Below are positions 1-7,252 of a stretch of 36,172 bases of DNA, piece after piece; the stretch's first letter is position 1; the number at the start of each line of letters is the position of its first letter. A model generated the notes under the pieces. It saw only the letters and a list, made by a program, of their open reading frames with translations. It made no database searches and was not told the DNA's origin. The DNA is from Comamonadaceae bacterium (lineage in GTDB: Bacteria; Pseudomonadota; Gammaproteobacteria; Burkholderiales; Burkholderiaceae_C): positions 1 to 36,172 of the forward strand of contig CANHLD010000002.1 of NCBI GenBank assembly GCA_947461325.1, given 5' to 3'. The position numbers were made by a program, and so were the translations under genes.

Positions 1-165
1 AGTTTTCAAAAAGCTTGTCATGAAATTGAAAAAATGTTGGGCGATCATGGGAGACTGCTGATCAGACCCAGTGGTACTGAACCCGTTTTACGGATCATGG
101 TTGAGGCGCGTGAATTAGCGACAGCGCAATCAAGTGTAAAAAAATTGGCCAATTTGCTGGAATGA
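1..165 (+). CDS. glmM: Phosphoglucosamine mutase, C-terminal end (partial)
   Basis: The frame is open from the first base of the window and ends in TGA at 163-165, giving the last 54 residues of a protein whose start lies outside. It contains the motif RLLIRPSGTEPVLRIMVEA, the phosphate-binding loop of domain 4 in alpha-phosphohexomutases, and the residues around it match bacterial GlmM. GlmM converts glucosamine-6-phosphate to glucosamine-1-phosphate in the cytoplasm for UDP-GlcNAc and peptidoglycan synthesis. The stop overlaps the ppk start (ATGA), so the two are probably translationally coupled. The RPSGTEP loop occurs in related phosphomannomutases too; assignment to GlmM rests on the overall match and on glmM being a common neighbour of ppk in betaproteobacteria. 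Confidence 0.88.
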   Translation, partial: SFQKACHEIEKMLGDHGRLLIRPSGTEPVLRIMVEARELATAQSSVKKLANLLE

Positions 166-2225
166 GAATGACGACATCTGCAGCACAACTTTTGATTGAC
201 AGGGATGAAAGCACATTGGCGTTCAATGAGCGGGTGCTTGATATGGCTCGAAGACCAAATATTCCACTGCTAGAAAGATTGCGTTACCTATGCATAGTAT
301 CGTCCAATCTTGATGAGTTTTTTGAAGTCCGTGTCGCTCTTCACTTGCATCAAATTCAAAATAAAAGTCTCAACACTCCTTATTCGTTTCACACCTATCA
401 AAAAATCTCGCAATCAGCCCAAACACTGGTTGGAAAACAATATAAATTATTTAATGAAGGTTTGATGCCTGCACTTTCAGAGCAAGGTATTCAACTGCTT
501 ACTTACGATCAAAGAAGCAGTTCACAGCACAAATGGGTGAAGCAGTATTTTGAGGAAAATGTGAGACCTTTGCTTACGCCTGTCAGTCTTGATCCATCGC
601 ATCCTTTTCCTCAAGTAGCCAATAAATCTTTGAATTTCATTGTCAGATTAACTGGCAAGGATGCTTTTGGGCGCGAAAACGATATTGCTATCGTGAAAGT
701 GCCCAGATCATTGCCGCGAGTCATCAGAATTCCTATTAAAACCCAGAATAATTTTTTCCAGTTGGTAACGCTCTCCAGCGTTATCCGAGCGCATATCAAG
801 GACTTGTTTCCTGACCGCAATGTGGGGCATTTTTCGCAGTTCCGAGTGACAAGAGATTCTGAACTATTGGTTGATGAAGAAGATGCAAAAAATTTGAGAA
901 CTGCGCTTCGTCATGGACTTGAACATCGCCAGTTTGGTAAACCTGTTAGGTTGGAAGTATCGTCTGAATGTTCGGACGTTTTGTCGCAATTTTTGTTGCA
1001 GCAATTTAAGCTACCAGAGGAAGCCCTATACAGAGTTGATGGTCCTGTTAATTTAGTTCGGTTAAATCAATTGATTGATTTGGTTCGTCAACCGCAATTG
1101 TTATTTCCTGAATACCAGCCAAGTTTTCCCATACAAATGAAGGAAGATGAATCTATATTTCATCAAATTCGTAAAAACGATATTCTCATACATCAACCTT
1201 TCGAGTCTTTTTCTGGCGTCTTGAGTTTCTTGCGAGAGGCAGTTGAAGACTCTGATGTGTTGGCGATCAAGCAGACCATTTATCGTACTGGGTCTCATTC
1301 TGAATTAATGGAATTGCTCAGAGAGGCCGTGATTCGAGGAAAAGAGGTTACGGTTGTTGTTGAAATAAAAGCGCGCTTTGATGAAGAGGCAAATATCAAC
1401 TGGGCGGAGCGATTAGAGTCTGTTGGCGCTCAAGTTGTCTATGGCGTGGTGGGTTTAAAAACACATGCAAAGATGCTGCTTGTGACCAGGAGAGAGGGCA
1501 AAAAACTGGTGCGGTATGGGCATTTATCTACTGGAAATTACAATGCCAACACCGCGAAGTTGTATACCGACATCAGTTACTTGACGGCGAATTTAAAGTT
1601 GACATCTGATATCGAACAAGTATTCACGCAACTTGCGAGTCAAACAAAAATAAACAAACTTCATCATCTCTGGTTAGCGCCATTTCATCTGCAAGATAAA
1701 TTGATCGAAATGGTAGATAAGGTTTCTAAAGCAAGCATGCGAGGCGTCAAAGGAAGAATCATTCTCAAAATGAATTCCTTGACTGATGAAAAGCTGGCTA
1801 GACAGTTGGTAGTTGCAAGCCAGCGTGGTGTTGAGATTGATTTGATTGTCCGCGGCGCTTGTATATTGCCTGCAAAACGCCCGGGTTTTACTGAGCGGAT
1901 AAAAGTTCGTTCCATCATCGGTAGATTTCTTGAGCATTCACGTGTCTATTACTTTCGTTCGGGAGAAACCGAAGATTTGTACTTATCGAGTGCCGACTGG
2001 ATGAATCGAAATATGATGCGTCGAATTGAGCTTGCTTGGCCTATTTTGGATAAAGCCTTGCGACAGAAAATCATAGATGAGTGTTTGGTTGCGTATTTGT
2101 ATGACAACACAGATGCTTGGGAGCTACAAATCGATGGTAGTTATCTCCGAATAACGCCAGATACAGATGAAATTCCATTGAGTGCTCAAGTGGAGTTGAT
2201 GAAGAGATATCGGCTGGGTAATTGA
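162..2225 (+). CDS. ppk: Polyphosphate kinase 1
   Basis: This is a full-length PPK1 of 687 residues, which reversibly makes inorganic polyphosphate from ATP. The N-terminal domain (about 1-110) carries the family pattern LRYLCIVSSNLDEFFEVR. The two PLD-like catalytic domains follow. GLKTHAK places a histidine at 435, and FLEHSRVYYF places another at 592. In E. coli PPK the phosphorylated histidine and the second essential histidine carry these same numbers. RYGHLSTGNYNANTAKLYTD and the ending YLSSADWMNRNMMRRIE are also typical. The start at 162 overlaps the glmM stop; an ATG at 168 is an equally possible start, and neither has a strong ribosome site. sixA follows after one base. Nothing looks broken. 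Confidence 0.97.
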   Translation: MRMTTSAAQLLIDRDESTLAFNERVLDMARRPNIPLLERLRYLCIVSSNLDEFFEVRVALHLHQIQNKSLNTPYSFHTYQKISQSAQTLVGKQYKLFNEGLMPALSEQGIQLLTYDQRSSSQHKWVKQYFEENVRPLLTPVSLDPSHPFPQVANKSLNFIVRLTGKDAFGRENDIAIVKVPRSLPRVIRIPIKTQNNFFQLVTLSSVIRAHIKDLFPDRNVGHFSQFRVTRDSELLVDEEDAKNLRTALRHGLEHRQFGKPVRLEVSSECSDVLSQFLLQQFKLPEEALYRVDGPVNLVRLNQLIDLVRQPQLLFPEYQPSFPIQMKEDESIFHQIRKNDILIHQPFESFSGVLSFLREAVEDSDVLAIKQTIYRTGSHSELMELLREAVIRGKEVTVVVEIKARFDEEANINWAERLESVGAQVVYGVVGLKTHAKMLLVTRREGKKLVRYGHLSTGNYNANTAKLYTDISYLTANLKLTSDIEQVFTQLASQTKINKLHHLWLAPFHLQDKLIEMVDKVSKASMRGVKGRIILKMNSLTDEKLARQLVVASQRGVEIDLIVRGACILPAKRPGFTERIKVRSIIGRFLEHSRVYYFRSGETEDLYLSSADWMNRNMMRRIELAWPILDKALRQKIIDECLVAYLYDNTDAWELQIDGSYLRITPDTDEIPLSAQVELMKRYRLGN

Positions 2226-2226
2226 A

Positions 2227-2694
2227 ATGGATTTACTGCTTTGGCGGCATGCCCACGCCTTGGATGCAACCTTGGGGCAAGCAGATATTGACCGTCCTTT
2301 ATCTGTGAAGGGTGAAAAACAAGCACAGAAGATGTCTGCCTGGTTGCGTGTGCAATTGCCCAAAGATACCTTTATTTTGTGCAGTCCCGCTTTGCGAACA
2401 AGACAAACGGTTTCCTATCTCAACTTGCCCTACACAATTTGCGAGGATATATCTCCGCAAAGTACAGCTTCATCACTTTTAAGTGCAGCAGGATGGACGC
2501 ATGCAACAGAAGCGACAGTGTTAGTGGTTGGGCACCAACCTTGTTTATCGGATGCGGTCACTGCAATTTTTGAAATGCATTCATCAGAGTCCCTTTCTTT
2601 TCGCAAAGGATCTCTTTGGTGGATACGTAAGCGCATTCGCCCTATTTCACATGAGTCTTTTATTTTGACTATTCAAGATCCAGAATTGTTATGA
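2227..2694 (+). CDS. sixA: SixA-type phosphohistidine phosphatase
   Basis: A 155-residue member of the histidine phosphatase (phosphoglycerate-mutase-like) superfamily. The N-terminal LLWRHAHA holds the RHx motif with the nucleophilic histidine, CSPALRTRQT supplies a phosphate-binding arginine region, and VVGHQPCLS holds the second catalytic histidine. Size and motifs fit SixA, which removes phosphate from histidine residues of phosphotransfer proteins. The start codon lies one base after the ppk stop with no room for its own ribosome site, so it is probably coupled to ppk translation. PPK1 works through a phosphohistidine intermediate, so the pairing may be functional, but that is inference. 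The true substrate cannot be read from sequence. Confidence 0.88.
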   Translation: MDLLLWRHAHALDATLGQADIDRPLSVKGEKQAQKMSAWLRVQLPKDTFILCSPALRTRQTVSYLNLPYTICEDISPQSTASSLLSAAGWTHATEATVLVVGHQPCLSDAVTAIFEMHSSESLSFRKGSLWWIRKRIRPISHESFILTIQDPELL

Positions 2695-2802
2695 CACCAT
2701 GAAAGTTATATATTTTGTATTCAAAATAGTATTAAAAAATTTATCCTAAATGCACTAAGATCCGCGTGTTAAGTTTTTTTTCATCATGTTTGAAGGACTC
2801 AA

Positions 2803-2952
2803 ATGCTGCACATTCTTAAAACGCTTTCTTTAGTCACTTGCTTCTCTATGGTTTTAGGCTTGACTGGCTGCGCTTCACTTAGTGCTGCTTATGATTCAGC
2901 CGCAAATTCAGTGACTGATTTATTCAAATCTGATAGCGCTAAAAAAGATTAA
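2803..2952 (+). CDS. Small putative lipoprotein (49 aa)
   Basis: A short frame starts with ATG at 2803, has a GAAGGA ribosome site about 5 bases upstream, and ends with TAA at 2950-2952. The peptide has a short charged N-terminus, a hydrophobic stretch, and the lipobox LTGC at residues 20-23, so it should be lipidated at Cys23 and anchored in a membrane. The mature part is only 27 residues: small, Ala/Ser-rich and ending in charged residues (SDSAKKD). It vaguely resembles small entericidin-like lipoproteins, but I do not recognise a family. It is preceded by about 110 bases of AT-rich DNA likely to hold its promoter and is convergent with the VOC gene. Confidence 0.62.
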   Translation: MLHILKTLSLVTCFSMVLGLTGCASLSAAYDSAANSVTDLFKSDSAKKD

Positions 2953-2956
2953 TTCA

Positions 2957-2992
2957 AAGAAGCTATTCTTCTTGCGTCGAGACTGTTTTTTT
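2957..2992 (+). terminator. Weak terminator-like hairpin after the lipoprotein gene
   Basis: AAGAAG CTATT CTTCTT forms a 6-bp, AT-rich stem at 2957-2973. A run of seven T follows at 2985-2992, not directly after the stem. It sits between two convergent genes, where a terminator is expected, but the stem is weak and the T run is displaced. Confidence 0.25.
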
Positions 2993-2996
2993 AAAA

Positions 2997-3371
2997 TCAA
3001 TCAAGACTTTCGTTCGAGTCAAAATTCAGCTCTATTTTTGCACCACTTGGGTCATGACAAAACAATTGCCATGGCCCATTTGGTCTGTGTTGAAGTTTGT
3101 AGGGGTAATTGATTTCATCAAACTTAGCCTTGAATTTTTTTAAATTGTGTGTGGTGAATGCCATGTGATCAATCACACCAGCGGCCGGGTTGGGAACAGG
3201 CCTGTCGAAATATAAATGCAGAACTACTGTCTCATCTGCGTACAGCCATGCGCCAGGAAAACCTAAATCAGGCCGATAGCCAATTCGGAGTCCTAGAAGA
3301 TTTTGATAGAAATCTAATGTGATATCCGGGTTAGCTGAAATCGCAGTGAAATGGTTCATTCCCGTAATCAT
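2997..3371 (-). CDS. VOC (glyoxalase/dioxygenase superfamily) protein
   Basis: A 124-residue, single-domain vicinal-oxygen-chelate protein. The betaalphabetabetabeta pattern is clear: MNHFTAIS at the start, FYQNLLGLRIGYR, WLYADETVVLHLYF, IDHMAFT and IELNFD. The likely metal ligands are H7, H52, H69 and E114, all present, so it may be an active metalloenzyme (glyoxalase, isomerase or thiol transferase type). An upstream ATG at 3383 is in frame but has no ribosome site; the ATG at 3371 has GGAGAG five bases upstream, so I chose it. It is the last gene of the leftward operon TetR, FAH, VOC. The substrate is unknown; partnership with the FAH-family enzyme suggests a ring-cleavage or acylpyruvate pathway. 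Confidence 0.82.
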   Translation of the reverse strand: MITGMNHFTAISANPDITLDFYQNLLGLRIGYRPDLGFPGAWLYADETVVLHLYFDRPVPNPAAGVIDHMAFTTHNLKKFKAKFDEINYPYKLQHRPNGPWQLFCHDPSGAKIELNFDSNESLD

Positions 3372-3394
3372 GCGTCTCTCCATTAAAAAATTAA

Positions 3395-4267
3395 TCAGGC
3401 AATAAATTTATTTTCTATAAAGCCAATGCCTTCAATGGCAACTTTGACTACATCGCCGTTTTGAAGATAAGCAGGTGGTTTTAAGCCCATACCAACACCT
3501 GCAGGTGTTCCTGTTGCAATGATGTCTCCAGGATACAAAGTAATTCCCCTTGAGCAGGTTTCAATCAATGTCGGAATATCAAAAATCATATGACTTGCAT
3601 TGCCATCTTGGCGGAGTTCACCATTGACCCAGCATTTAACCTGCGCATTGAGTCCATCAAATGCATCCGCCGTTATCACCCATGGTCCCATAGGGCAGAA
3701 CGTATCGAATGATTTGCCTAGATCCCATTGTTGATGACGCATTTGTACATCTCGTGCTGTGACATCGTTGACTATGGTGTAGCCGTACACATGTGACATT
3801 GCATATGCTCGTGAAATATTTTTGCCACCAGAGCCGATCACAACAGCCAATTCAGCTTCGTAATCAATTTGCTGAGATATTTGTGAGGGGAGCAATACGT
3901 TATCAAAAGGACCGACTACAGACTCAGGCACTTTGGTAAAAACAATAGGCCAAGAGTTGGGATCTGCATCATTGTCTTTGAATACACTTTCAGATAGCTC
4001 CTTTGCATGGGCATGGTAATTTCTACCTACACAAAATATATTTCTTAAAGGGCGTGGAAAAGGAGAGAGTAGTTTGACTTGATTTAACGGGACGCTTTGT
4101 GAAGACAGGGCGGGTAATTTTTGAGAATTATTTGAATGGCGGATAAGACTTAAAACACCGGTTGCCTGTTCATTCTGCGGCATTTGAAAAAATGTAATTT
4201 CTTGCTCTTTTGCGCAAACCAGTCCGACATATGTTTGGTGATTGAATTGACAGGTAGCCAACTTCAT
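3395..4267 (-). CDS. Fumarylacetoacetate hydrolase family protein
   Basis: A 290-residue FAH-family enzyme. The signature IFCVGRNYHAHAKEL begins the catalytic domain near residue 77. Metal ligands are visible as E137 and E139 in IDYEAELAVVIG and D168 in VNDVTARD. The C-terminal GDIIATGTPAGVGMG and IEGIGFIENKF are standard. The family cleaves or decarboxylates carbon-carbon bonds in acylpyruvates and related 2-oxo acids (fumarylpyruvate, acylpyruvate, 2-hydroxyhepta-2,4-dienedioate, oxaloacetate). The N-terminal domain of about 70 residues is the usual FAH_N type. Its start overlaps the TetR stop (ATGA), so it is co-translated with the regulator. The exact substrate cannot be set from sequence. 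The context implies the last carbon-carbon cleavage of a catabolic route. Confidence 0.92.
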   Translation of the reverse strand: MKLATCQFNHQTYVGLVCAKEQEITFFQMPQNEQATGVLSLIRHSNNSQKLPALSSQSVPLNQVKLLSPFPRPLRNIFCVGRNYHAHAKELSESVFKDNDADPNSWPIVFTKVPESVVGPFDNVLLPSQISQQIDYEAELAVVIGSGGKNISRAYAMSHVYGYTIVNDVTARDVQMRHQQWDLGKSFDTFCPMGPWVITADAFDGLNAQVKCWVNGELRQDGNASHMIFDIPTLIETCSRGITLYPGDIIATGTPAGVGMGLKPPAYLQNGDVVKVAIEGIGFIENKFIA

Positions 4268-4935
4268 TTTGAATCCTTGGTTTTATCGGAGTTTATTCGA
4301 ACATTTGCTTGCCTGATAGCCGAATCTATCAAGGCTTCAGCCATCCAGACCATAGTATCAAGTACATGCTTATTTTTATCATTCCAAATATCTTTCATCA
4401 CTATAAAAATCTCTACTCCATAGACCATAGATAAAGCTTTATGCAGTTGTAAATAGATGTCCTTGGGTAATTTTGTATTTAAAGGTTCTAAAGCTTTATC
4501 CAAAATATGAATCCGATGTCCTCGGCGATATGGTTTTTCTTTGATCATTCCAGCTTTTGCCAAGGCTTGCTGCTCCAGCGATATTTGAACAGCGGTTCTC
4601 AAGGTGGCTTCGTGCTTAGCTAATCTTGGAAAACTTCTATTCAGTAGTTCAATCACACGCTCTTTGCCTTGGGTCTTCTCTGACGCAAATGTGCGCATAG
4701 GCCCTAGCGACTGGCTAACCATGGCTCCAAGCATGGCCTCTTTGCTAGGAAAACATCTATAGGCTGTCGCTCTAGAAACGCCGGAATATTTTGCGACTTC
4801 TGAAATCGTTGGGGCACAACCTGTTTGGCGCATCAATTCGATTCCGCTGTCTAGAAGTAATTTAAAAGTAGCCGATTTGACTCCCTCGGGTTTGTTCGGG
4901 GAGTCGGGGGTAGGTGTGACTGGACGTGATCTCAT
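4264..4935 (-). CDS. TetR-family transcriptional regulator
   Basis: A 223-residue protein with an N-terminal TetR DNA-binding domain. The helix-turn-helix lies at about residues 42-63 (PTISEVAKYSGVSRATAYRCF) followed by PSKEAML, typical of the family. The remaining 150 residues form a helical ligand-binding domain unlike any member I can name. The first 20 residues (MRSRPVTPTPDSPNKPEG) look like a disordered extension. It is the first gene of a leftward operon and is divergent from the hydrolase-transporter operon at 5130. A good inverted repeat in the gap (5015-5032) is the likely operator. It probably represses both directions and is released by the pathway substrate or an intermediate; this is inference from layout. 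Confidence 0.92.
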   Translation of the reverse strand: MRSRPVTPTPDSPNKPEGVKSATFKLLLDSGIELMRQTGCAPTISEVAKYSGVSRATAYRCFPSKEAMLGAMVSQSLGPMRTFASEKTQGKERVIELLNRSFPRLAKHEATLRTAVQISLEQQALAKAGMIKEKPYRRGHRIHILDKALEPLNTKLPKDIYLQLHKALSMVYGVEIFIVMKDIWNDKNKHVLDTMVWMAEALIDSAIRQANVRINSDKTKDSK

Positions 4936-5014
4936 CAGGGTAAATCAGGAGAAAAAATACAAATTTCGGGGTTTAGATTTTCTACACATAACCTTATTAT
5001 TGCCTATGGAAAAA

Positions 5015-5032
5015 ATGAGACAGGTGTCTTAT
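5015..5032. promoter_or_regulatory. Candidate TetR operator (inverted repeat)
   Basis: ATGAGACAGGTGTCTTAT is a nearly perfect inverted repeat: AGACA and TGTCT are exact complements around a central GG, and the outer AT/AT pair also matches. Length and symmetry fit a TetR-family operator. It sits about 80 bases upstream of the divergent tetR start and about 100 bases upstream of the alpha/beta hydrolase start. I see no convincing -35/-10 pair on either strand; TTGACC at 5050-5055 is followed 17 bases later by a poor -10. Confidence 0.6.
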
Positions 5033-5129
5033 TTTTACGCATTCTTCAATTGACCTTGTATATTTTGAACGGAAATGTTTACTCAATGTGACCATGACTT
5101 CTCATCCTTTTTAAAAATTATTCCATCTA

Positions 5130-5915
5130 ATGAGCTTGCATCTTATTGAAGGTATGGCAGTAGAGGACACGGGAAAAGGTCAGGCTGTGGTGTGCGTACA
5201 CGGACTAGGCGGCACATCAAACACATGGTCATCGTTGCTTCCTGCATTTCAAAGTTTTCGCTTAATACGCATTGATCTACCCGGGTGTGGAAGATCCGTT
5301 GGTCATACCCAAGGGATCACCGTACAAGATTTACAAAATTGTTTGAAATTGGTTTGCGCGACATTGTCAATTGAATCTGCCCAATGGATTGGTCATTCGA
5401 TGGGAACCATTGTTTGCCAGCATCTTGCACAGAGTGTTCCTGCATTGGTTAAAAGCATGTTGTTGTTTGGGCCTATTGCTTCGCCGTCTGAAGCAGCCAG
5501 AGAGCCGTTGCTTGCGCGTTCGCAGAAAGTTCGCACTGGTGGTTTGGCTGGTATGCAGGAGGTGGCAGATGCTCTGGTACAAACTGCAATTTCTCAACAC
5601 ACCAGAGACCACAACCCGGCGGCCTATGCATTTGTTCGAGAAAGCTTGATGCGTCAAAGCCCTGAGTCTTATGCTGATTACTGTCTGGCGTTGTCCCAAG
5701 TCCGTTCTGCTGATATCGAATTGATTCAAACCCCTTCATTGCTGGTTACGGGTGATGAGGACCGTGTTGCGACAGTGGAGGCCGTTGACTTGATGTGCCG
5801 ACGTATGCCAAATGCGCACCGCTTGGTCTTGAACCGTTGCGGTCATTGGACTCCCATTGAAAAACCTCATGAGTGCATCCGCGCAGCCCGTGAATTTTTA
5901 AAACGACATGCTTAA
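5130..5915 (+). CDS. Alpha/beta-fold hydrolase
   Basis: A 261-residue cytoplasmic alpha/beta hydrolase. VCVHGLGGTSNTW (residues 21-33) is the oxyanion-hole loop, GHSMG (88-92) holds the nucleophile Ser90, GDEDRV (208-213) holds the acid, and CGHWTPIEKP holds His239. It resembles enol-lactonases (PcaD-like) and C-C hydrolases (MhpC/BphD-like) in length and motifs, but nothing separates these possibilities. The ATG at 5130 has no clear ribosome site; an in-frame ATG at 5154 preceded by GAAGGT is a possible alternative. It is the first gene of the rightward operon, opposite the TetR gene, and the amidohydrolase follows nine bases later. Its likely job is hydrolysis of an ester, lactone or ring-cleavage product in this pathway. 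Confidence 0.9.
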   Translation: MSLHLIEGMAVEDTGKGQAVVCVHGLGGTSNTWSSLLPAFQSFRLIRIDLPGCGRSVGHTQGITVQDLQNCLKLVCATLSIESAQWIGHSMGTIVCQHLAQSVPALVKSMLLFGPIASPSEAAREPLLARSQKVRTGGLAGMQEVADALVQTAISQHTRDHNPAAYAFVRESLMRQSPESYADYCLALSQVRSADIELIQTPSLLVTGDEDRVATVEAVDLMCRRMPNAHRLVLNRCGHWTPIEKPHECIRAAREFLKRHA

Positions 5916-5924
5916 GGTTAAATC

Positions 5925-7238
5925 ATGAACCAAGTTTTGTTTACCAACGTGAATGTATTTGATGCAACTGGTGAAATGCCATATGCAGGTGAAGTTCTTG
6001 TGCAGGACAACAAAATTGTGCGCGTCACCAAGGCCGTTGTTGGCATGCGCAATTTACCCTTGTCGGGTCAAACTGTGATTGATGGTGCCGGGTGTTTTCT
6101 AATGCCTGGAATGGTCGAGGCGCATACGCATTTTTCATGGAATGATCAACCTAGCTTGGATGCCATTCAACGTATGCCGCCCGAGGAACATATCTTGTGG
6201 TGCGCACAGGTCGCTAAACAATATTTGGACATGGGCTGGACGAGTTGCGTAGGAGCTGCCGCTGCCAAACCGCGTTTGGATATCGTTATTCGCAATGCTA
6301 TCAATGACGGAACAATCATTGGGCCTCGTTACACAGCACCAAGTCAGGAAATTACCGTGCCTGGTGGGCTGGGCGACAGTACCCAGCCGCATTTGCCTCA
6401 ATCCGAATTCGCTTTTGGTGCAGTTGTCAGTGGCAGTGATGAAATGCGCCGGTGTGTGCGTATGTTTTGCAAATATGGAGTGGACACTTTAAAAATCAAT
6501 TTATCCGGTGAGTCCATCACCGGTATGTCTAGTGAGCAGAGTCAATTTACAGAAGAAGAAATTACCACTTGTGTGCAGGAGGCTAAGAGTTGGGGTAAAT
6601 GGGTGGCAGCACATGCTCGTTCTACTTGGTCAGTCAAACAATGCGTCAAACAAGGTATCAATGTCATTTACCACGCCAGTTTTTTGGACAGTGAAGCCAT
6701 AGACTTATTGGATCAGCATCGTCATTCGCATTTCATAGCGCCTGGTCTCGCATGGCTAATTAATACTTGCCACAACGCAAGTGAATACGGTTTGACCAAA
6801 GATGTGGTGCAAAAAATGGGGTACTTCAGGGAGTTAGACGCAGCCATCGAATCTATGCGGGCACTGCATAAGCGCGGTATTCACATCATGCCTGGTGGAG
6901 ACTATGGCTTTGCTTGGACTCCACACGGTACCAACGCCAAGGATTTGGAATATTTCATCAAGCATGTCGGTATGTCAAACATGGAGGCCTTGCTGAGTGC
7001 AACAGCTTGGGGTGCCCCAATGATGCGCAGTGATGATCCATTGGGTCAAATTCGCGAAGGGTATTTGGCGGATTTATTGTTAATTGATGGTGACCCCATG
7101 ACTGATATCACAGTACTGCAAAATAAATCGCGAATTCTTGCTGTGATGAAAGACGGGAAATTCCATCGGGAACCTCCTTCATTGACTCAGCGTGGTCAAC
7201 CTGGACGTTCCACTGTGCCAACCCGTTGGGCTGCATGA
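5925..7238 (+). CDS. Amidohydrolase family protein, copy 1
   Basis: A 437-residue metal-dependent hydrolase of the amidohydrolase superfamily (imidazolonepropionase/prolidase-like branch). It has an N-terminal beta-sandwich strand pair, then MPGMVEAHTHFSW with the metal-binding H67 and H69. It also has the Lys in VDTLKINLSG, histidines in WVAAHARS and VIYHASF, and the catalytic Asp in MPGGDYGFAW. The ending GYLADLLLIDGDPMTD is typical. No signal peptide is seen, so it acts in the cytoplasm. It closely resembles the next gene throughout, which suggests tandem duplication. Such enzymes hydrolyse C-N or ester bonds, often in rings; the substrate is unknown. The C-terminal 25 residues (SLTQRGQPGRSTVPTRWAA) look unstructured. 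Confidence 0.93.
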   Translation: MNQVLFTNVNVFDATGEMPYAGEVLVQDNKIVRVTKAVVGMRNLPLSGQTVIDGAGCFLMPGMVEAHTHFSWNDQPSLDAIQRMPPEEHILWCAQVAKQYLDMGWTSCVGAAAAKPRLDIVIRNAINDGTIIGPRYTAPSQEITVPGGLGDSTQPHLPQSEFAFGAVVSGSDEMRRCVRMFCKYGVDTLKINLSGESITGMSSEQSQFTEEEITTCVQEAKSWGKWVAAHARSTWSVKQCVKQGINVIYHASFLDSEAIDLLDQHRHSHFIAPGLAWLINTCHNASEYGLTKDVVQKMGYFRELDAAIESMRALHKRGIHIMPGGDYGFAWTPHGTNAKDLEYFIKHVGMSNMEALLSATAWGAPMMRSDDPLGQIREGYLADLLLIDGDPMTDITVLQNKSRILAVMKDGKFHREPPSLTQRGQPGRSTVPTRWAA

Positions 7239-7252
7239 TCAAGGAGATGAAG

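Noticed and set aside
5050..5078. Promoter for the rightward operon (TTGACC, 17-base spacer)
   Set aside because: The -35 is good but the -10 position reads AAATGT, too poor to call.
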